Assembly: GCA_963816925.1 (NCBI GenBank)
Contig: CAWFMY010000016.1
Location: forward strand, 27,360-91,359
Reading direction: 5' to 3'
DNA length: 64,000 nucleotides
Origin: CAIWHR01 sp963816925
Lineage (GTDB): Bacteria > Pseudomonadota > Gammaproteobacteria > Burkholderiales > Casimicrobiaceae
Shown in pieces: positions 46,000 through 56,304 of the stretch; the stretch's first letter is position 1, and every line of letters starts with the position of its first letter. Below the pieces are notes generated by a model. That model was not told where the DNA came from. It did not search any database and saw only the letters and a list, made by a program, of their open reading frames with translations. The translations under genes were made by a program, and so were the position numbers.

Positions 46000-46654
46000 A
46001 TGGAACGCCGCAAGTCCTCGCACCGCGATTTCCACGTCCTTCTCAAGCATCGCCATTATTTCGGCGTCGAGCCGCTCAAGCTGCGCGCGGCCGCCGCACG
46101 CATCGTCGCGCGGGTCGCCGGCCTGGCGCCGGAACGTGCGCGGGTGACGTCTCGCCAGTTGCTCATGGATTTCGGCATCGACACGGTCGAGGGCCTCTCG
46201 CTGGTCGATGAACTCGTCGCCGAGGGACTGTTGCAGCCGCGCCCGGAACTGCCCGGCGTCTACGGCGTCGCACCGCGCTTCGCGGAGATCGCGGCAGCGC
46301 GCATCGTCGACCCGCTGCCGCGCGAGCGCGCGAAACAGCTTGTGACCGAGGCCTGCGGGCTCGCCGCGCAGATCAACACGGAATGGGTGCGCATCCCGCT
46401 CGAGATCGAAGCACTCGCGCCGTTCGGGGGCTACATGAGCCGCGATCCGCAGCTCTCCGAACTCTCGCTCGGCGTCGTCGTGCGCACTGCGATCCGTGAC
46501 CCGGCGCACGAATTGGCGAATGGCGACCAAGGCGGAAGGCGCGACTGCGATCCGCACCGCGTTGCGCGGGCTCCATTCGTTCGTCAGGGTGCGCCTCGTC
46601 ACCGACCTGCAGGACCTCCCGAAGCCGTTCAGCGTCGTCTACAAGGCCGATTGA
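46000..46654 (+). CDS. Possible nucleotidyltransferase-fold protein, frameshifted near 46510
   Basis: ATG 46000 starts a product of about 217 residues (RRKSSHRDFHVLLKHRHYFG). Residues about 45-95 look like a winged-helix module (SRQLLMDFGIDTVEGLSLVD, LVAEGLLQPRPELPGVYGVA). A later part (INTEWVRIPLEIEALAPFGG, YMSRDPQLSELSLGVVV) has the layout of a nucleotidyltransferase core, though the catalytic Asp pair is not clear. After HELA the frame shifts near 46510, and ATKAEGATAIRTALRGLHSF continues to TGA 46652-46654. Classification is tentative. It converges with the PhoD-like gene. Confidence 0.55.
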
Positions 46655-46661
46655 GCGCGTT

Positions 46662-48427
46662 TCAGCTTAGCGCGTAGGTAAAGCACGACCCCGCGTGGGG
46701 GCCGCCGGCGCGATCGAAGTCGCATTGCATCGTCCACGCGCCTGGCTTGCCGTAGACGCGCAGCATCGCGAAGCCGTCACCCGGCGCGCGCAAATTCGGT
46801 GTCGACACGGCAACGGAACTCTTGCCCGCCACCGGGCGTCATCGCCACTCGCCGCATCGTCGTCGTCGGCGCGGTCCCGTCGCCGCGATCGCGTGTCGGA
46901 TGGAAATCGAAATCCTCGTGCGCGACGAGGTCCTCGCGCACTGAATTCGCAAACGGGAACGGCGCGAACAGCGGCGAGCTGTGGACCGAGTGAAACACGA
47001 CGGGGTCGCCGTCCCCCGCATCGAGTACGACCCGGGCCACGCAGGCGAGGTGCTCGTCGCCGGAGACGAACACGACATTGCGGATCTTTTCGCGCGCGAT
47101 GTGCGTCAGCACCTCGCGCAGCGAATGCGGATAGCCGTCCCAGCCGTCGGAACGCAGCGCGCTCACCACCCTGTTCCTCTGCAGCGCCCGGGCATGCCGC
47201 GGCAGCAGGATCGATGGCGTCGCCACGATCTTGGGCATGTCCTTGTGCTTCCCGTCGCTGAGCCAATCGAGCAGCTTCGCCATTTGCGCATGGCTCATGA
47301 TGCGCGCCGGCGCGACGTGGCGCGCGGTGCGCATCTTGCGCTCGGTCCGCGTATCGGCCATGAACACGCCGAAGGGCTCGCGCTTGATGGCGAACCAGAT
47401 CGGATGGCTCGGAGTCGCCCACCGGGCTCACCTCCGGCGGGCCGGCGCGGCGCTGGAACTTGAGATACGAGCGCCGCCCCTCCATCATTTCGCGATCCGG
47501 GCGCGTGTCGTCGACGCGCGGTTCCCAGTTGTCGCGGATCTCGTGGTCGTCCATCATCATGTAGGCCGGGAGCCGCCGCAGCACGTCGCGCACCGGGTTC
47601 ATCCGATAGAGGATTTCGTACGGACGAACGAAGCGGTCGAACTGCGACGTGGGGTCGAACAGGCCGGCGGTGCCGTCGACGTAGATCTGGTCGCCGACGA
47701 GCAGCAGCAATTGCGGCCGCGCGGTAATGCTTGCCCGACACCCAATCGGCCAACCGGCCGTACGACGCGCCGGCGACGGCACCTTCGAGCATCGCCGACG
47801 GATACTGGCAGCTCGCAACCGCGAACACGAGCTCGGCATCGGCATCCAGGCTTCGGTTCCGGCGTTGGTCGCAGCTCCGCGAGCCCCTTGCGGATATCCT
47901 TGGCCTTCTGCGTTCAGCAGCTCGACGATCGCGACCTCGATCGCGTCCTCGATCTTGTCATGGACGGCGGGTGGCATCGGGTCCGAGGATCTTCTCGCTG
48001 GAGAGCATTGCGCGCGCGCCACGGATTTCGTTCTTGCCGACGCGCTTGTGCGTCGGCTTGTAGTCGTCGTAGGTGTAATACGCGAGGTCCTTCGACTGGT
48101 TGTAGAGCAGGACCACGAGCACGCCTTCGGCGGGCTCCTGCCACAATTCCGTCGGGGCCGCGACCGCGAACCAGCCTGCCGATCCGATGCACGGCGTCGA
48201 GGGCTCGCGCGGCGTGTTCGCCAGGATTCGCTGAAATAGCCGTCCCTTCCTGGACCGGCAGGAGCGCAACCGACGAACGACTTGCCAAGCGCGGGGTCCT
48301 CGGCGCCGGCGATCTTCACCTTGCCGGGTTCATCGCTCTCCTCCGGCGCGCCCATGATCGGCCCGAGCCAGCAGATCTCGGCCCGGAATCTCCGACAGCG
48401 GTCGTCGTCAGGCCCGTCGGTCGTCAT
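46662..48427 (-). CDS. PhoD-like metallophosphoesterase, multiply frameshifted
   Basis: The middle carries a PhoD/alkaline phosphatase D signature: MMMDDHEIRDNWEPRVDDTR with the metal-binding Asp-His pair. Later KIRNVVFVSGDEHLACVARV supplies the second metal-binding histidine. The C-terminus (LRVYGKPGAWTMQCDFDRAG) ends at TGA 46662-46664. These pieces lie in different frames with at least four shifts (near 48200, 47900, 47420 and 46790), so no single frame gives the protein. ATG 48427 overlaps the hydrolase gene end by 20 bases. It is the last gene of the operon and either decayed or badly sequenced. Confidence 0.65.
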
Positions 48428-50457
48428 GTCCATCGACTTTCTTGCCGTTCAGAAAATCCTCGACCACGTCGAAGACTTCGCGTGCCCGCTTCCCGATCAG
48501 GCAGTCCTGGTGGCCCATCCCCTTGAGTTCATGGGGCGTGAAATTCATCCCGAGATCGATCGCGAACAGCTTGTTCATTCGCGCCAGCGTCGCGACGTCG
48601 TAGAGACCGTTGAACTCGCCGTGAATGGACAGCGTCGGCCGGGTCGTTCCCCAGCGCTCGAGCAGATTGCGGCGCGTCGCGAAGACGTTGCGGCCGGCGT
48701 AGTTGGTGATGACGCCGAGCCGCGCGAAATGGATCGCTTGCGAGACCGTGTCGGTGGACAGCGGCCCGAACAGATCGTCGATGGCGTCGAGCACGCGCGG
48801 GCTCATGTTGTCGACGTTGAAGTCGCGCCCATAGAGGGCATCCATCCGGTGGCGGGAGCCCACCCACGGCGTGCGCTTGCACGGCGGAAACCACGGATTC
48901 TCGATGCCGAACTCCTTGTCGGGATACGGCATCGTCGCCAGCGCCCGGTCGATCAGCTGGTCGCCGAGCGACGGTGCGGGACCGATCCGGAATTCGTAGT
49001 TGGCGAGCGGCAGGAAATTGCGGAGATAGCTCATCAGGTAGGCGCGCAGGACGTTGGCCGGCGTGAAGACGACGACCGGCCCGATCTGCGACAGCACCAC
49101 CTTGCCGACGCGCAGGGGCAGCTCGTGCCGCTCGCGGAAATACGGGTCGCCCGACTCCGGCGGCGCGAGCAGCGCCATGCTGAACATCACCGAGCCCATG
49201 CAGTGCGCCAGCACGTCGATCTTCAGCGGTGCGACGTCGGGGATGGCTTCGCCCGCGCGTCGGCGGCCAGTGCGGCATTCTGGATCTTCCGCTCGGCGTC
49301 GACGGTTTGCCAGATGTAATCGATCGCCTTCGGGATGTCGGCGAGCGCCGCGTCCTCGAACTTCCACGGCAGCCGCGCGGTCGGCATGCCGCAGCTCGTG
49401 CGCATGTCGAGAATCCAGATGTCGCGCCCGCGTTCCCAGAAATAGCCGGCCGCGTGCGGATCGAGCGCCGGATGCGCGTAGGTCGTGCCGCTCGCGCTGT
49501 AGCCCGGGATCATCAGCAGCGGCGGCAGCGTCGACGCCCGCCGCGGCATACCGCGTAAGCCGGGCGCGCACCGGACGGCCGTTCGGCTAGACACGCGACT
49601 TCGAACTCGGAGATCTCCGGATCGGGCAGTCCCTTGACGATGCCGGGCAGTCGCTGCGGCTCGCCGGGGTCGGCCGGATCGGGCTTGCGGAAGCTCCACA
49701 CATGCACGCTCAGCAGCAAGCGCAGGAAGTAGCCGGCGAGCGCCCCGAGATCGCCGATCGCGGCGACCTCGTCCTGCTGCTTCAGGATCCGCAGGATCGG
49801 CACGCCCTGTTGCGTGAGATAGGACACGTCGAGGTCGAGCACCGGCGGCTTGCGCCGGTCTGCAGTCCCGGAAACGCGTCGAGCGACAGGCGGCTCATCT
49901 GCCACCAGGGATTCGACGTTCTTCCGTAGGTGATGCGTTTCTTGCGACCGCGAATCGTGTGCTCTCCCTGCATTGCGCCAAAGTCGATCGCCTTGTCGAT
50001 TTTCTTCGTTGGAACGGCGTCGATCTCCAGCGCGTACTCGAACAGGCGAACCTCGCCGCCGTGCGACGCGAGCGCCAGCAGCGCCTCGATGCGCTTGCGC
50101 AAGCGCCGGCACGATGTCGCGGACAAAAGGCCAGCGCATGCAAAATGAATTCTTCTCGTCCTCGTCCGGCGGGCCGAGCGGCTTCTCCTTTACGCCCACG
50201 ACGAGGTCCTTGACCCTCGCGGCGGCCGCCTGCCAGGTGTCGCGAATGCCACGATTGAACAGCCACGCGACGATCGCCCGGCAGCGCCGTTCCTTGTACG
50301 TCGACGCCTCGCGCTGCATGAAGGCAAGCTTCCCGCCAAGCGGCGCCGAAAAATGCGCGAGTGCGTCGAGCTCTTCCTCCCGCCCGTCACCGCGATGCCA
50401 GTCGTTCCATTCCTCCGCGACGAAGACGCGCAGCCGGCTCTTCGCGGGATCGATCAT
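48408..50457 (-). CDS. Alpha/beta-fold hydrolase (GMC-associated), multiply frameshifted
   Basis: ATG 50457 begins RLRVFVAEEWNDWHRGDGRE; its ATG overlaps the GMC gene stop. The C-terminal part is a clean alpha/beta hydrolase: oxyanion region PPLLMIPGYSASGTTYAHPA, nucleophile elbow VLAHCMGSVMF with cysteine in place of the usual serine, and a late GMGHQDCLIG with the catalytic His. The intact C-terminal segment ends KVDGHDDRRA. At least four shifts (near 50090, 49860, 49590 and 49250) separate segments in different frames. Such hydrolases occur next to or fused with cholesterol-oxidase-like GMC enzymes. A role in lipid, sterol or ester breakdown is inferred. Confidence 0.7.
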
Positions 50458-52831
50458 GAGCGTCGCGTTTCATCGGCACGTTGCCGCCGGCGCGCGGGAT
50501 CGGCGTTCTCCGCCAGGCTTGCCGTCCGCCTCGAAAAGCGGATCGGGCAGAAACATCGGCGCGAGCGGCGACGGGACACTGTGGAGCGTCAACTCGACGC
50601 GGGCGAGGATCGTGCCGCGGCCGATGGCGGGTAGCAGTGCCTCGCCGGACATGCGCTCGATGATCTGGGATTCAGTCGCCACCGGCGCTTCCGGAGGATC
50701 CGGAAGCACCCGAAATACCGGGCGCTCCGCAGGCTCGGGCACTTTCGCCGGCGGATCGGAACAGTTGCCACCTTCGCGCAGCCCTTCGATCGCGCGCCAC
50801 GCGAGCGCCGCAATGGTCAGCGACGGATTGATGCCGAGCGAGGTCGGCACGATCGATCCATCGAGCACGACGAGCCCGGGAAGGACCGCCGTTGCGGCGA
50901 TCGGCTTCGACGCCGTCGAACACCTGTCCCAGGTCGTTGACCGCGCCTTGCGGAAGCAGCGTTTCGTCTTGCGGCAATTCAGGGTGCACCTTGCACCGGA
51001 AGCCGGCGTATCGCCCATCGGGCAGCCACCGAGCGGATGCACGGTGAGGAGCGGACCGCGCTTGTCGTCCATCAGGAATTGCATGTCGTCCGGCAGAATC
51101 TGCCAGACGGGATTGGATTGCACGTCGCCGAGGATGCGCGAGTCTTCGCCCAGCCTGCGCAGCGCCCGATGCCGTCGGTGAAGACGCGGATGGTCGCGCG
51201 CTTCGGGCCAGCGCACGCGAATTGCGCCGTCGCCGTCGTTCTCGTCGTGTCTCGCCGCTCGCGCCGACCAGCTCGAGCGCGCCGCCCGCGCCGTCGTCGC
51301 CCATGATCGCGAAGATCGACGAGCTGCGATCGCGGCGCCATTGACCGCGCAGGGATCGTGCGGCGGTCCACCGGCGTCGTGGTCATCGAAGTCGGTGCTT
51401 CCCAGCTCGCGCAGCGTGTTGCCGGTCGTGACGATCTCCTCGAACACGCGGCGCAGCGGGCCGGGAACCGCCATCTCCTCGATCACGACACTGCGACTTC
51501 TCGCCGCGCAGGTCGATGATGCCGGTGATCGTCGGACCGACGTTGCGTGTGCCGGCGACTGCCGCTCGTCGGCAATCGCATTGACGGTGACCCGGTCGGG
51601 GCTCGTGCTTCGTGCTGGTCGTAGGCGACCGCGATCATGTCGCCGTTGGTCGAAAAGCACTGTCCGAGGCGCGCGCTGAACACGAGATCGTCGCTGCGCG
51701 AGCGCAGCAGGATCTCGGTGGAACCGAAGGTGCCCGCGGCAAGGATCACCTTGCGCGCGACGAGACGGAACGGTCCTCCCTGGCGCGCGCGCAGATCGGC
51801 GTCGGTATGCACGACATCGAGCACCCACGCGTTCGAGCACGGCGCTCGTCGCCGTTCGGGTCGGCGCCGCCGCGTCGCCGCCGGGTGCGCGGCGGAGTCG
51901 TCGACGTGCCGTCGCGCGAGACGCAGGACCGTTGCGCCGGTATAGATCCGGGCGCCCGCCCGTTGCGCGGTGCGGAGCAGGTTGACGTCGAGCGAATCCT
52001 TGGCGCCGTGGTTGCAGCCCGTCGCGCAATCGCCGCAGCGCAGGCATTCGTCGAGCTTCACGCGTGCCGACGACTCGCGTTTGGCCGTCAGTGCCACGGT
52101 AATCGCGGCCGGCACCGAACTGCTTGGCTGCGCCGCCGTGCACGGTCGCCATGCGCTTCAGCACCGTTGTACTTCGCCGGGAATCTTTTCCCGGGTTGAG
52201 CTCCACGGTGTTGTCGACGAGCTCCGTCTCCTTGCCCGTTGGCGGCACGAATCCGTGGATCTTGCCGGCGACGAATCGCTCCACCGAGCAGCGCCTTTGA
52301 CCTTCGCGAAGCGCCTTGTCGCGATCGTCGAGCCGACTCTTCCCGGATCCGCTGTCGGCCAGGCGCGGCGGGCGAACACCTTCGGCGTCGGGATCGCCAT
52401 GACGCCCGCGTTGATGAGCGAGCCGCCGCCGAGGCCGTTCGCGACGACGGCGCCGACGTCGGCGCCGATCCGCACGTCGAACAGCCCTTCGCGCTCGCCG
52501 CGCGCGCACGCCGTGCCCTCGGCGGAGAATCGCACGTGGCCGGCGAGATCGGACAACCGCGGCGGGAACATGCCGGGCAGGTATTCGCGGCCCGCGCTCG
52601 AGCACGAACACGCTGCTGCTTCCGACTGTTCGCGTCCTTCGCGCCGGCGAGGCGCATCGCGGCGATCGCACCGCCGTAGCCGCTGCCGACGATGACGACG
52701 TCGCAATCGACGGTCTGCGGCTCGGGCTCCGGCTCGCGGCGCGCGACGAGCTCTTCGAATCCGCGCGAGAGCCAGGACGGTCGGCGCCGCGTCGTCGGCG
52801 GGGCCAGGTCGCGTGTGCGGGCGTCGCTCAT
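50454..52831 (-). CDS. GMC-family oxidoreductase (cholesterol oxidase-like), multiply frameshifted
   Basis: ATG 52831 begins with a leader, then the FAD motif DVVIVGSGYGGAIAAMRLAG. The middle carries LDECLRCGDCATGCNHGAKD, a ferredoxin-like four-cysteine cluster, and RKVILAAGTFGSTEILLRS. The C-terminus has TVHPLGGCPMGDT and VLDGSIVPTSLGINPSLTIA, the GMC active-site and FAD-contact motifs. At least eight shifts break it (for example near 52610, 52300, 52100, 51590, 51270, 50920 and 50500), more than in any other gene here. Its stop (TGA 50454-50456) overlaps the hydrolase ATG. A flavoenzyme that oxidises an alcohol or sterol is likely when intact. Confidence 0.72.
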
Positions 52832-54598
52832 GATCTGGACTCCGCCAGATCGGCTCGCCCGCATCGGCGATCGCCGCGCGAGGTCGTCGACGGCCACCGG
52901 CTTGTGCAACAGCGCGATGCCTGCCGCCTCCGCCTCGCGCAGCCGGTCGGGCGCCGTGTCGCCGGACAGCAGGATCGCCGGCAGGTCGGGGTAGAGGGCG
53001 CGCACCGAGCGCACGGCGGCGATCCCGTTGTCGTCGCCGCGCAGCCGGAAATCGGCCACGACGATGTCCGGCCGGTCTGCCTTCGCTGCCGCGATCGCCC
53101 GCGCCGTCCCGTCGACCAGCGTGGCGCGGCATCCCATGCCCTCGAGCAGCGTCTTCATGCCGAGACGAACGTGCCCCTCGTCGTCGACGACCAGCACATG
53201 GCGTCCGGCGACGCTCGTCGTCGCGGCCGAGGCCAAAGCCGCCGCCGGGCCGGCGCCTGCGGTTGCCGGGAGATGGAGCCGGAACGTCGTGCCCTTGCCC
53301 GGCGCCGATTCCATTTCGATGCGGATTCCCAGCAGGTCGGCGAGGCGTTTCACGATCGACAAGCCCAGTCCGAACCCGCGCGTGCGGTCGCGCTCCGGGT
53401 TGTCGAGCTGGTAGAACTCCTCGAACACGCGCGCGTGCTCGTCGGGCGGAATGCCGCGGCCGGTGTCGGTCACCGCGAGGACCGCTTCGTCGCCGGCGGC
53501 CGTCACCGCCAAATGGATGCTCCCGGCGTCGGTGTACTTGATCGCGTTGTCGATGAGATTGCGCACGATGCGCTCGAGCAGCAGGCGATCCGTCTCGACC
53601 ATCCCTTCGAACGGGCAGGACGCCGTCATCGCGAGGTCCTTGGCGTGGGCCACGGGCTCGAATTCGCGCACGAGGCGCTCGATGAGGCGGCGCGGCTCCA
53701 GCAGCGCCCGGTTGGAATGCACGACGCCGGCGTCGAGCTTCGAGATGTCGAGCAGCGCGTCGAACTGCGACGCCATCCCTTGCAACGCGACGTTGATGTT
53801 CTGCGAGATTTCGCGCGTCCGCGCATCGAGGTTGCACATCGCGAGCGCCGCGCCGAACAGGCTCAGCGTGTGGATCGGCTGGCGAAGGTCGTGGCTCGCC
53901 GCCGCGAGGAAGCGCGTCTTCGCCCGGTTCGCGTCCTCCGCCCGTTCGAGCGCCGCCTGCAGCTTGCGGTTGAGGTCCGCCTGTTCCATCCGCATCGCGA
54001 AGGATTCGCGGAACAGCCGGAAGGCATCGCGGCCGAGTGCGACCAGGATGAAGCCGAAGAGCACGATCAGGATCGCCGTCGAACGCTCGATCCAGCCGAC
54101 CTCCGCGATCCCGGGGCTCAGCGCCCACATCAGCGCGAGGGGCGGGAGCGTGGGCACGAGGTAGCCCAGCAGCACCGGCATGTAGCCGACGTTCGTGGCG
54201 ACCGCGCCGGCACACAGGCCGACCAGGATCATCGACTGGATCGCGCGCTCGAACTCCGGGAGGAACGGGATGAACAGCAGCGACAGGCCGTGCACGACGC
54301 CGTTGGCGACGTTGAGCAGGATCGCGATGCGGAGCTTTTCCCGATCGGTGTAACCCGTCAGCCGCGGCAGTCGCCACAGCACGGTCCGGCGGACGACGAG
54401 GGTGATCGCGACCAGCAGCAGCCAGCCGCCCCACGCCGCCACCGGCACCTTCTGCGCCGCGAGCGCCGCGATCATGAGGGTGGCGAGAAACACCGGGATC
54501 GGAACCCGGCGCGTCTGCCGGGCGAGCGCCCGCAGGAGCTCCTCTTCGAGCGTCCTTGCCGTTCCGACCGACGCCTCCTGCTGCGTCATCGCATGCAC
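52828..54598 (-). CDS. Membrane hybrid histidine kinase with C-terminal receiver domain
   Basis: GGGGAG lies 5 bases before GTG 54598, so I favour it over ATG 54589. Numbering here is from ATG. About six membrane helices (30-185) form an input module (VPIPVFLATLMIAALAAQKV first). A coiled coil leads to HisKA ASHDLRQPIHTL (H233) and a HATPase (NLIDNAIKYTD, TGRGIPPDEHARVFEEFYQL, GFGLGLSIVKRLADLLG). The receiver (HVLVVDDEGHVRL, phospho-Asp D513, K563) completes it. The frame runs on into the GMC gene. A TGA at 52828-52830 overlapping its ATG suggests the true stop was lost to a one-base error near 52870. It heads the operon and may control it. Confidence 0.88.
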
Positions 54599-54794
54599 TC
54601 GTTCTCCCCGGGCGCGACGGAAGCCTCGATGTCCGGCGCCCACAATAAACCAGCCGCCACGCGAAGCCAACGCTTTCCGGCGTCTTCCGCGTGAGCGCCG
54701 CGCGCCGGAAGCCGGCCCGCCGCTTCGTTGTCCCGCACACCGCGCGGGTTCCGCGGGCCCGGCCGGTCGGTCACGCGACCACGTGCGTCCGGGA

Positions 54795-55142
54795 TCATGG
54801 ATTGCCCGCTGCCCAGCGGAGGCGAATGCGTCGCATCCGCAGCTGCGGGTCGTCGATTGCGGCCACACGCGGCGGCGACGCATTGCGGGAAAGCCGCCCC
54901 GCCTTCGCCATCGCCCGATGCGCGGCACCCGGCGACACCGCCAGGCGGACGACTTTCACCGCGGTTCTTGTCGACGCGGGCGCGCCGCCGCCGGCGATCC
55001 GCTCCCGCATGATGTCGTGCACCGCCAGCAGCGCGACCATGCGCCGCAGGGCCAGGGCGACGGGGTTTCCGCCGCCGCGGCGCGCCCACGCGAAGAGCAT
55101 GCACGCGGCGGGCAGCGCCATCAGTTGCAGCAGGACTCCCAT
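54795..55142 (-). CDS. Small putative membrane-anchored protein
   Basis: The 115-residue frame starts at ATG 55140-55142 with GGAGG 6 bases upstream. A hydrophobic N-terminus (GVLLQLMALPAACMLFAWAR) is followed by an arginine-rich region with no recognisable domain. It starts one base after the stop of the next upstream gene (55144-55446), which supports a small two-gene unit. Composition after residue 60 looks partly shadow-like, so it may be shorter or spurious. Confidence 0.35.
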   Translation of the reverse strand: MGVLLQLMALPAACMLFAWARRGGGNPVALALRRMVALLAVHDIMRERIAGGGAPASTRTAVKVVRLAVSPGAAHRAMAKAGRLSRNASPPRVAAIDDPQLRMRRIRLRWAAGNP

Positions 55143-55143
55143 G

Positions 55144-55446
55144 TCATCCTCCGTGATGTTGCGGGCCGCTCAGCGACCCGCGTTCGCATCGGCGCGGCCG
55201 GCGAGCTTCGGTGCCGGCGCGAGCGCGTTCGGGTTGGACGGGCGGCGCGGCGATTGGCCGAGCGCGCGTGGGTGCAGCCGGCGTCCGGGCCGCCGCCGCA
55301 TTCGTGGTCGCAACGCCGACGACCGCGGCGAGCCCAGGCGAGAGTGCGTCGCCGACCCAGTACGCCAGCCCGACGATCGTCGTGGTCACGGCGAGCATCG
55401 CGGCGATGGCGCTCATCGGCAGCAATCTGTTTTCGCGTGTGGTCAT
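55144..55446 (-). CDS. Small single-pass membrane protein
   Basis: The 100-residue product starts at ATG 55444-55446 with AGGAA upstream. One membrane segment (SAIAAMLAVTTTIVGLAYWV, about 12-31) is followed by an Ala/Pro/Arg-rich tail with no domain. It is divergent from the LuxR-type response regulator gene at 55647. Function unknown; a regulated envelope peptide is possible. Confidence 0.5.
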   Translation of the reverse strand: MTTRENRLLPMSAIAAMLAVTTTIVGLAYWVGDALSPGLAAVVGVATTNAAAARTPAAPTRARPIAAPPVQPERARAGTEARRPRRCERGSLSGPQHHGG

Positions 55447-55646
55447 GATTCCTGGTTCCTCTCGTTGCGGCGGCCGGGCCATTCCCGACCGTCGAGCCGA
55501 TTCTGCGAGGAACACCGGCACGCGCCTATTGGGCAGACGGCCGGATGCGCCGGCCATGCGGATAGTACGAATGGGCAGTACGCACGGCCGGGTGGCCGGC
55601 CGCCGGGCTATACTTTGCGCAATCGAAACCGACAGGAGCGCCGCGG

Positions 55647-56291
55647 TTGCACCTTTTGCTCATCGACGACCATGCGCTGTTCCGCGAAGGGCTCAAGTTC
55701 CTCCTGCGCGGGCTTGACGAGCACCTGCTGATCGACGAGGCGGGCAGCGTCGACGCCGCCGTCGCGAAGCAGGATGCGGCGCCGTTCGACCTGATCCTGC
55801 TCGACCTCAACCTGCCGGGGGTGGGCGACCTCGCGGCGCTGGCCACGATCCGCGACGTGTATCCGCAATCGCCGATCGTCGTGCTCTCGGGCGAGGACGA
55901 TCCGCGCATGATCCGGGCGACGATCGAGCACGGCGCGATGGGCTTCGTGCCGAAGTCGTCGACCCCGGAGATACTGATCCAGGCGCTGCGCCTGATCCTC
56001 GCCCACGGCGTCTACCTGCCGCTGTCCGCCCTCGACAGCGAGGAGCCCCGCGCCGATGCCGCCGACGCACCCGCCAATCCCGACGCGGTGCTCCGCAACC
56101 TGTCGCCGCGGCAGGTCGAGGTCCTGCGCTGCGTGATCCAGGGCCAGCCGAACAAGCTGATCGCGCGCTATCTCGCGCTGTCGGAGAGCACGGTCAAGCA
56201 GCACCTGTCGGCGGTGCTGCGCACACTGGGCGCGCGCAACCGGACCGAGGCGGTCTACGCGGCGGCAAAACTGGGGTTGCGCCTCGTCTGA
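55647..56291 (+). CDS. LuxR-family (NarL/FixJ-type) response regulator
   Basis: The 214-residue regulator has a receiver domain (HLLLIDDHALFREGLKFLLR, phospho-acceptor D53 in LILLDLNLPG, K103 in FVPKSST). The C-terminal LuxR helix-turn-helix is LSPRQVEVLRCVIQG, then STVKQHLSAVLRTLGARNRT. The start is TTG 55647 with AGGAG upstream, a weak start that would keep levels low. The membrane hybrid kinase at 52828-54598 is the nearest sensor. It is convergent with serA (13-base gap). Confidence 0.9.
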   Translation: MHLLLIDDHALFREGLKFLLRGLDEHLLIDEAGSVDAAVAKQDAAPFDLILLDLNLPGVGDLAALATIRDVYPQSPIVVLSGEDDPRMIRATIEHGAMGFVPKSSTPEILIQALRLILAHGVYLPLSALDSEEPRADAADAPANPDAVLRNLSPRQVEVLRCVIQGQPNKLIARYLALSESTVKQHLSAVLRTLGARNRTEAVYAAAKLGLRLV

Positions 56292-56304
56292 AGCAGCGGA
56301 GCCG

